In this document: positions 60,737-64,000 of the stretch, one piece after another
How the letters are laid out: every line of letters starts with the position of its first letter
Numbering within the stretch: position 1 is the stretch's first letter
Assembly: GCF_018531465.1 (NCBI RefSeq)
Contig: NZ_JAHDTF010000043.1
Location: forward strand, 20,299-84,298
Direction of reading: 5' to 3'
Length of the DNA: 64,000 nucleotides
Origin: Sphaerisporangium fuscum
Lineage (GTDB): Bacteria > Actinomycetota > Actinomycetes > Streptosporangiales > Streptosporangiaceae
Position numbers and translations under genes: made by a program
The notes under the pieces: model-generated
Seen by the model: only the letters and a program-made list of their open reading frames with translations
Told to the model about the DNA's origin: nothing
Databases searched by the model: none

Positions 60737-61792
60737 TCAGTTCAGGAGGGGGACCAGGCCGAGCCCGAAGACGACGTAGAAGCCGGCGGCCACCGCGAGC
60801 CGGGTGGGGGTCAGCTTGTGCGCGGCCATCGTGGCCAGCAGGTAGACGATCGCGGCCATGGTGATCAGGCCCGACCAGAGCAGGGCGGCGTCGAACCGCC
60901 AGGGGGTGAACAGCAGGCCGAGACCGCTGGGGACGGTGGCCTGGATCATCATGGCGCCGGAGATGTTGGCCAGCGCCAGCTTGGTCTTGCCCTGGCGGAC
61001 CCAGATGACCGCGTTCATGATCTCGGGCAGCTCGGTGGCGACCGGGGACAGCAGCAACGCGGTGACCGACGCCGAAAGCCCGATCATGGGGCCGATGGCG
61101 TCCAGCTGGTGCACGAACAGCTGCGACGCGAAGAAGATCACCACCAGGGTGAGCAGGGTCTGCGCCACGACCGCCCAGGTGGCCGGGGAGGCGGCCTTCG
61201 GCTGGAACTTCAGCGGCTCCAGGTCGGGACCCTCGTCCTCGTCGTCCCCGCCGCGGATCTCCCGCCAGAAGTAGACGGCGTAGGCGGCGAAGAACAGCAG
61301 GCCCAGGACGGGCTTGAACGCGAAGGCGGCCAGGCCCAGACCGACCTTGACGATGAAGATCGGCAGGAACCACGTCTGGTCCTTGGCCAGCCGCCTGGTC
61401 TCGCTCTCCGTACCCAGGACCTGGGCGCCCGCCGCCGGTGAGACGTCGGCGCCGGGTCCGGCCACGGCCACCGGCCGTGCCGCCCGGTCCTTGCGCCGCT
61501 TGAGCAGCAGCATGGCGCCCGTCACGCCGTAGGCGACGGTGGCCAGGGCGAGCGGGCCGCCCATGGCGGCGCCGACCCCGATGTCCTTGGCCTGCGGCGT
61601 CGTGCCGGTGGTGACCGCGACCAGCGTGACCACGGACTCCGGCAACGCGGTGCCGAAGGCGGCCAGAATCGTGCCGACCGCCATCTTCCCGACGTTCAGC
61701 CGCTCACCCAGCCACTCCACGGCATTGACGAACCACTCGCACGAGAGGTAGATCGCCACCGCGCAGGCGATGAGCAACACGAAATGGATCAC
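60737..61792 (-). CDS. Sodium/calcium-exchanger-family cation antiporter, probably Mn2+ export
   Basis: A 351-residue CaCA-family membrane protein with about ten helices. The two alpha repeats are VGTILAAFGTALPESVVTLVAV (about 39-60) and ALLLSPVATELPEIMNAVIWVRQG (about 225-250), with the acidic residues that bind the cation. An acidic cytoplasmic loop near 165-180 (GGDDEDEGPDLEPL) divides the halves. A yybP-ykoY-type manganese riboswitch precedes the gene, so the probable role is to remove manganese, possibly with calcium. The GTG at 61792 gives a normal N-terminus; SD GGAAGG is a little distant (12 bases). Confidence 0.85.
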   Translation of the reverse strand: MIHFVLLIACAVAIYLSCEWFVNAVEWLGERLNVGKMAVGTILAAFGTALPESVVTLVAVTTGTTPQAKDIGVGAAMGGPLALATVAYGVTGAMLLLKRRKDRAARPVAVAGPGADVSPAAGAQVLGTESETRRLAKDQTWFLPIFIVKVGLGLAAFAFKPVLGLLFFAAYAVYFWREIRGGDDEDEGPDLEPLKFQPKAASPATWAVVAQTLLTLVVIFFASQLFVHQLDAIGPMIGLSASVTALLLSPVATELPEIMNAVIWVRQGKTKLALANISGAMMIQATVPSGLGLLFTPWRFDAALLWSGLITMAAIVYLLATMAAHKLTPTRLAVAAGFYVVFGLGLVPLLN

Positions 61793-61879
61793 TGAAACGT
61801 CCAGCCTTCCCGCCTCGGCGGGGGCTTCGAGGACGACCGGCGCGAGGGGCGGTGCGGCTTCGACCCCGCCGAGACGTAA

Positions 61880-62000
61880 ATCGTCATCGACAAAGGTCGA
61901 AGGTCTCGCCCGCCCGCATGGCGCGGGCCCGGCCACCGGGAGCCCGGACAGGGGCTCCAGCATGTCGACGACCGGTTCGCGGGGCTACTCCCCTTCGCAG
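61880..62000 (-). ncRNA. yybP-ykoY (manganese) riboswitch
   Basis: Read on the minus strand, GAAGGGGAGTAGCCCC begins the element (61996 downward) and GCGAGACCTTCGACC closes it (to about 61899). GAAGG at the 5' side pairs with CCTTC at the 3' side. The GGGGAGTAGC and GC(A/G)AGACC blocks are the conserved aptamer cores of yybP-ykoY. A TACACT -10 hexamer (62012-62007) starts the RNA about 10 bases upstream. Downstream, CTCGGCGGGG and CCCCGCCGAG (61873-61864 and 61823-61814) form a perfect 10-bp stem beside the SD of the antiporter, a likely expression platform. Confidence 0.85.
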
Positions 62001-62055
62001 GGGCCCAGTGTAGGCGACGGGGAGGAATGCCGCCATCGGGGGTCACCTGTGATCG

Positions 62056-62964
62056 TCAGCGGAGCTTGGGGTCCAGCGCGTCGCGGACGACGTCGCCGAG
62101 CATGAGGAAGCTCAGGACGGTGGCGGTGAGGAACAGGGCGGGGAAGACCAGCAGGTGCGGGTAGTCCGCGAAGAACTGCTGGGCCACGTTGAGCTGCAGG
62201 CCCCACGACACGTCCGGGTACTGCAGGCCGACACCGAGGTAGTCGAGGGTGGCCTCGCCGGAGATCACGTTGCCGACGTTCAGCATGGCGACGACGAAGA
62301 CCGGCGCGATGGCGTTGGGGAGGATGTGCTTGATCATGATCCGCCGGTCGCTCGCCCCGAGGGCCTTGGCGGCCTGGACGTAGTCGGAGTCGCGTACGGC
62401 GATCACCTGGCCGCGCATGAGCCGGGTCATGGTGGTCCAGCCCAGGAGAACGAGCACGATCGTCATGGCCCAGATGCCGTGCCCGGGGAAGGCGACCAGG
62501 ATCACCGTGGAGCCGAGCACGAACGGGATGCCGAAGAACACGTCGGTCACCCGGGAGATGACCGCGTCCAGCACGCCGCCGTAGTAGCCGCCGACCAGCC
62601 CGAGGGCGATGGCGATCACGAGCGCGAAGACCGTGACCGCCAGGCCGATGAGCACCGAGGCGCGGGTGCCGTGCACGATCTGCGACCAGTAGTCGCAGCC
62701 CTGGAGGTCGTACCCGAAGATCGCCGAACCCAGCGGGCCCTTCTTGGACATCCGCAGGTTGCACTGCTCGTTGGGGCCGAGCCGGGCGAACAGCGACGGG
62801 AAGGCCGCCATGGCGACGGCCAGCACCAGGATGACCACCGAGATCCAGAAGATGACGCGGCGCCGCAGTTCGAGCCAGGCGTCGTACCACAGCGAGCCGC
62901 GCACGTTGCGCGCCGGCTTGGCGCCGGGTGCCGTCGCCTCCACGGAGGCCTTGAGATCAACCAC
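62056..62964 (-). CDS. Oligopeptide ABC transporter permease (DppC/OppC-like)
   Basis: A 302-residue permease starting at a GTG that overlaps the end of the upstream permease by 8 bases. One N-terminal helix (FWISVVILVLAVAMAAFPSLF) is followed by an OppC-type periplasmic loop with FGYDLQGCDYWSQIVHGTRAS. Five helices carry the permease EAA loop DSDYVQAAKALGASDRRIMIKHILPNAIAPV that contacts the ATPase. The C-terminus, LGDVVRDALDPKLR, is typical of DppC. With the partner permease it forms the membrane channel of a peptide or nickel importer; the ATPases and binding protein are not in view downstream. Confidence 0.93.
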   Translation of the reverse strand: MVDLKASVEATAPGAKPARNVRGSLWYDAWLELRRRVIFWISVVILVLAVAMAAFPSLFARLGPNEQCNLRMSKKGPLGSAIFGYDLQGCDYWSQIVHGTRASVLIGLAVTVFALVIAIALGLVGGYYGGVLDAVISRVTDVFFGIPFVLGSTVILVAFPGHGIWAMTIVLVLLGWTTMTRLMRGQVIAVRDSDYVQAAKALGASDRRIMIKHILPNAIAPVFVVAMLNVGNVISGEATLDYLGVGLQYPDVSWGLQLNVAQQFFADYPHLLVFPALFLTATVLSFLMLGDVVRDALDPKLR

Positions 62965-63883
62965 GGCGGATCCTCGGGTCGAGCACGCCGTACAGCAGGT
63001 CGACGAGCAGGTTGGCCAGGATGAAGATCATCACAAGGAGGGTGGTGACGCCGACGACGACCGGCCCCTCCTGGAGCTGGATGGACTGGAAGACCTGCTG
63101 ACCGATGCCCGGCAGGTTGAAGATGCCCTCGGTGACGACGGCCCCCGCCATGAGGTTGCCGAAGTCCACGCCGAGGTAGGTCACCACGGGGATCAGCGAG
63201 TTGCGCAGGGCGTGCCGGCCGATGATGCGGGTGCGCCGCATCCCCTTGGCGGCGGCGGTGCGCACGTAGTCGGCCCGCAGGTTCTCCACCACGCTGGTGC
63301 GGGTGAGCCGGGCGACGTACGCCAGGCCGAACGAGCCGAGCACCATGCCCGGCAGCAGGTAGCTCACCGGCCAGCCGTCGTCGGTGCCGGCGGTCGGGAA
63401 CAGGCCGAGGTTCAGGCCGAGCAGGATCTGGGCGGTGTAGCCGACGACGAACACCGGCACCGCGATCACGAAGGTCGTTCCGGCGAGCACGGCGGTGTCG
63501 GCCAGCTTGCCGCGGCGCAGGCCCGCCAGGACGCCGAGGCCGATGCCGACGACCAGCTCGAAGATCCACGCGGTGACGCCGAGCTGCGCGGTGACCGACC
63601 AGCGGTCCTGCAGCAGCTCGCTGACCGGCTGCCCGGTGAAGGTCTCCCCCAGGTCGCCGCGCAGGAAGACCCCGGCCATGTAGAGGCCGTACTGGACGAT
63701 CAGCGGGTCGTTGAGGTGGTAGTGCTCGCGCAGGGTCTGCAGGACGTTCTCGGGGAGGGGCTTGTCCCCGGCGAGCGTCAGGATGGGGTCGCCGGGCAGG
63801 GCCCACACCATCGCGTAGATCAGGAAGGTGGTGGCCACGAAGACCGGGATAGCCTGCAGGAGGCGGTGGACGGCGTACCTCAC
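62957..63883 (-). CDS. Oligopeptide ABC transporter permease (DppB/OppB-like)
   Basis: A 308-residue permease from the GTG at 63883 (RYAVHRLLQAIPVFVATTFLIYAMVWALPGDPI), preceded by GGGGG. It has six helices and the DppB signature: GDLGETFTGQPVSELLQDRWSVTAQLGVTAWIFELVVGIGLGVLAG, the EAA loop ADYVRTAAAKGMRRTRIIGRHALRNSLIPVVTYLG, and C-terminal ILANLLVDLLYGVLDPRIRRG. It is translated just before the DppC-like gene, overlapping by eight bases. The remaining components, a solute-binding protein and ATPases, should lie beyond the right edge. Confidence 0.93.
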   Translation of the reverse strand: MRYAVHRLLQAIPVFVATTFLIYAMVWALPGDPILTLAGDKPLPENVLQTLREHYHLNDPLIVQYGLYMAGVFLRGDLGETFTGQPVSELLQDRWSVTAQLGVTAWIFELVVGIGLGVLAGLRRGKLADTAVLAGTTFVIAVPVFVVGYTAQILLGLNLGLFPTAGTDDGWPVSYLLPGMVLGSFGLAYVARLTRTSVVENLRADYVRTAAAKGMRRTRIIGRHALRNSLIPVVTYLGVDFGNLMAGAVVTEGIFNLPGIGQQVFQSIQLQEGPVVVGVTTLLVMIFILANLLVDLLYGVLDPRIRRG

Positions 63884-64000
63884 TGGCGTGCCCCCGGCTC
63901 CCGGCCGCCGGTGACGCGGCCCGCCGGGCACGCGCCGGCGGTTCCGCGGGCGGAGGCCGCACGGCCGGCGGTCCCGCCACCCTGGGCGGGACGGCCGGCG
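63884..64000. other. Right edge, no gene supported
   Basis: These 117 bases hold the ribosome site of the DppB-like gene and very GC-rich sequence with short inverted repeats (GGCGGG and GCCGGC groups). I see no supported coding start. The upstream gene of the ABC operon is outside the window. Confidence 0.6.

Noticed and set aside
62616..63980. Longer minus-strand frame overlapping both ABC permeases
   Set aside because: Wrong frame: Arg/Pro/Ala-rich translation without transport motifs, while the two permease frames carry intact EAA loops.

Overview
The window is chromosomal DNA from a high-GC actinomycete. Evidence: GC-rich third codon positions throughout, many GTG and a few TTG starts, frequent 4-base stop/start overlaps, and gene families typical of filamentous actinobacteria (DUF5925-type AAA ATPase, many TetR regulators, MocR, DUF6204, methylmalonyl-CoA mutase as mutA-mutB-meaB). 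The lanthipeptide leader resembles, from memory, those of Microbispora and Planomonospora, so a member of the Streptosporangiales is my best guess. That is inference. I saw no rRNA, tRNA, CRISPR array, insertion sequence or prophage.

Layout. 1-7.5 kb: a PAP2/diacylglycerol-kinase fusion cut by the left edge, a DUF2203 protein, a CehA/McbA-type metallohydrolase with a small downstream paralogue of its N-terminus, a TetR gene, and a divergent pair of PH-domain membrane proteins. 7.6-12.6 kb: mutA-mutB-meaB (minus strand). 12.7-14.8 kb: an amidase and an AAA ATPase. 15.1-19.8 kb: a compact class I lanthipeptide locus (58-aa precursor, terminator hairpin, full-length LanB, LanC), followed by a convergent MerB-like protein. 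20.7-31.9 kb: regulator/target pairs: LysR/MFS; PucR plus a D-amino-acid-dehydrogenase-like flavoprotein; TetR with an unknown 433-aa protein and an epoxide-hydrolase-like enzyme; acyl-CoA dehydrogenase/TetR. 32-36.3 kb: an overlapping three-gene set (C39-like peptidase, S9 peptidase, M20 peptidase). 36.4-38 kb: tandemly duplicated secreted SnoaL-like proteins. 38-45 kb: a membrane protein, methyltransferase, DHA2 drug transporter with an operator-like hairpin, two unknown secreted proteins and a fasciclin protein. 45-51.7 kb: HxlR/methyltransferase/acyltransferase, RidA, Tat-exported hemerythrin, TetR-DUF2867, DUF6204-TetR. 51.8-54.9 kb: small secreted peptide, beta-lactamase-like lipoprotein and S41 peptidase in an overlapping operon. 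54.8-60.5 kb: MocR/PLP decarboxylase and a D-lactate-dehydrogenase-like FAD/Fe-S protein. 60.7-62 kb: a cation antiporter behind a yybP-ykoY-type (manganese) riboswitch. 62-63.9 kb: two oligopeptide ABC permeases running toward the right edge.

The best candidate for something new is the lanthipeptide locus: the enzymes look intact, but the precursor core (about residues 40-58, ending CPTCC) lacks the nisin/gallidermin lipid-II-binding ring pattern, and no protease, exporter or immunity gene is adjacent. Several regulator/target pairs carry strong palindromic operator candidates, and two loci (CehA N-terminus, SnoaL-like proteins) were duplicated together with their upstream control regions.
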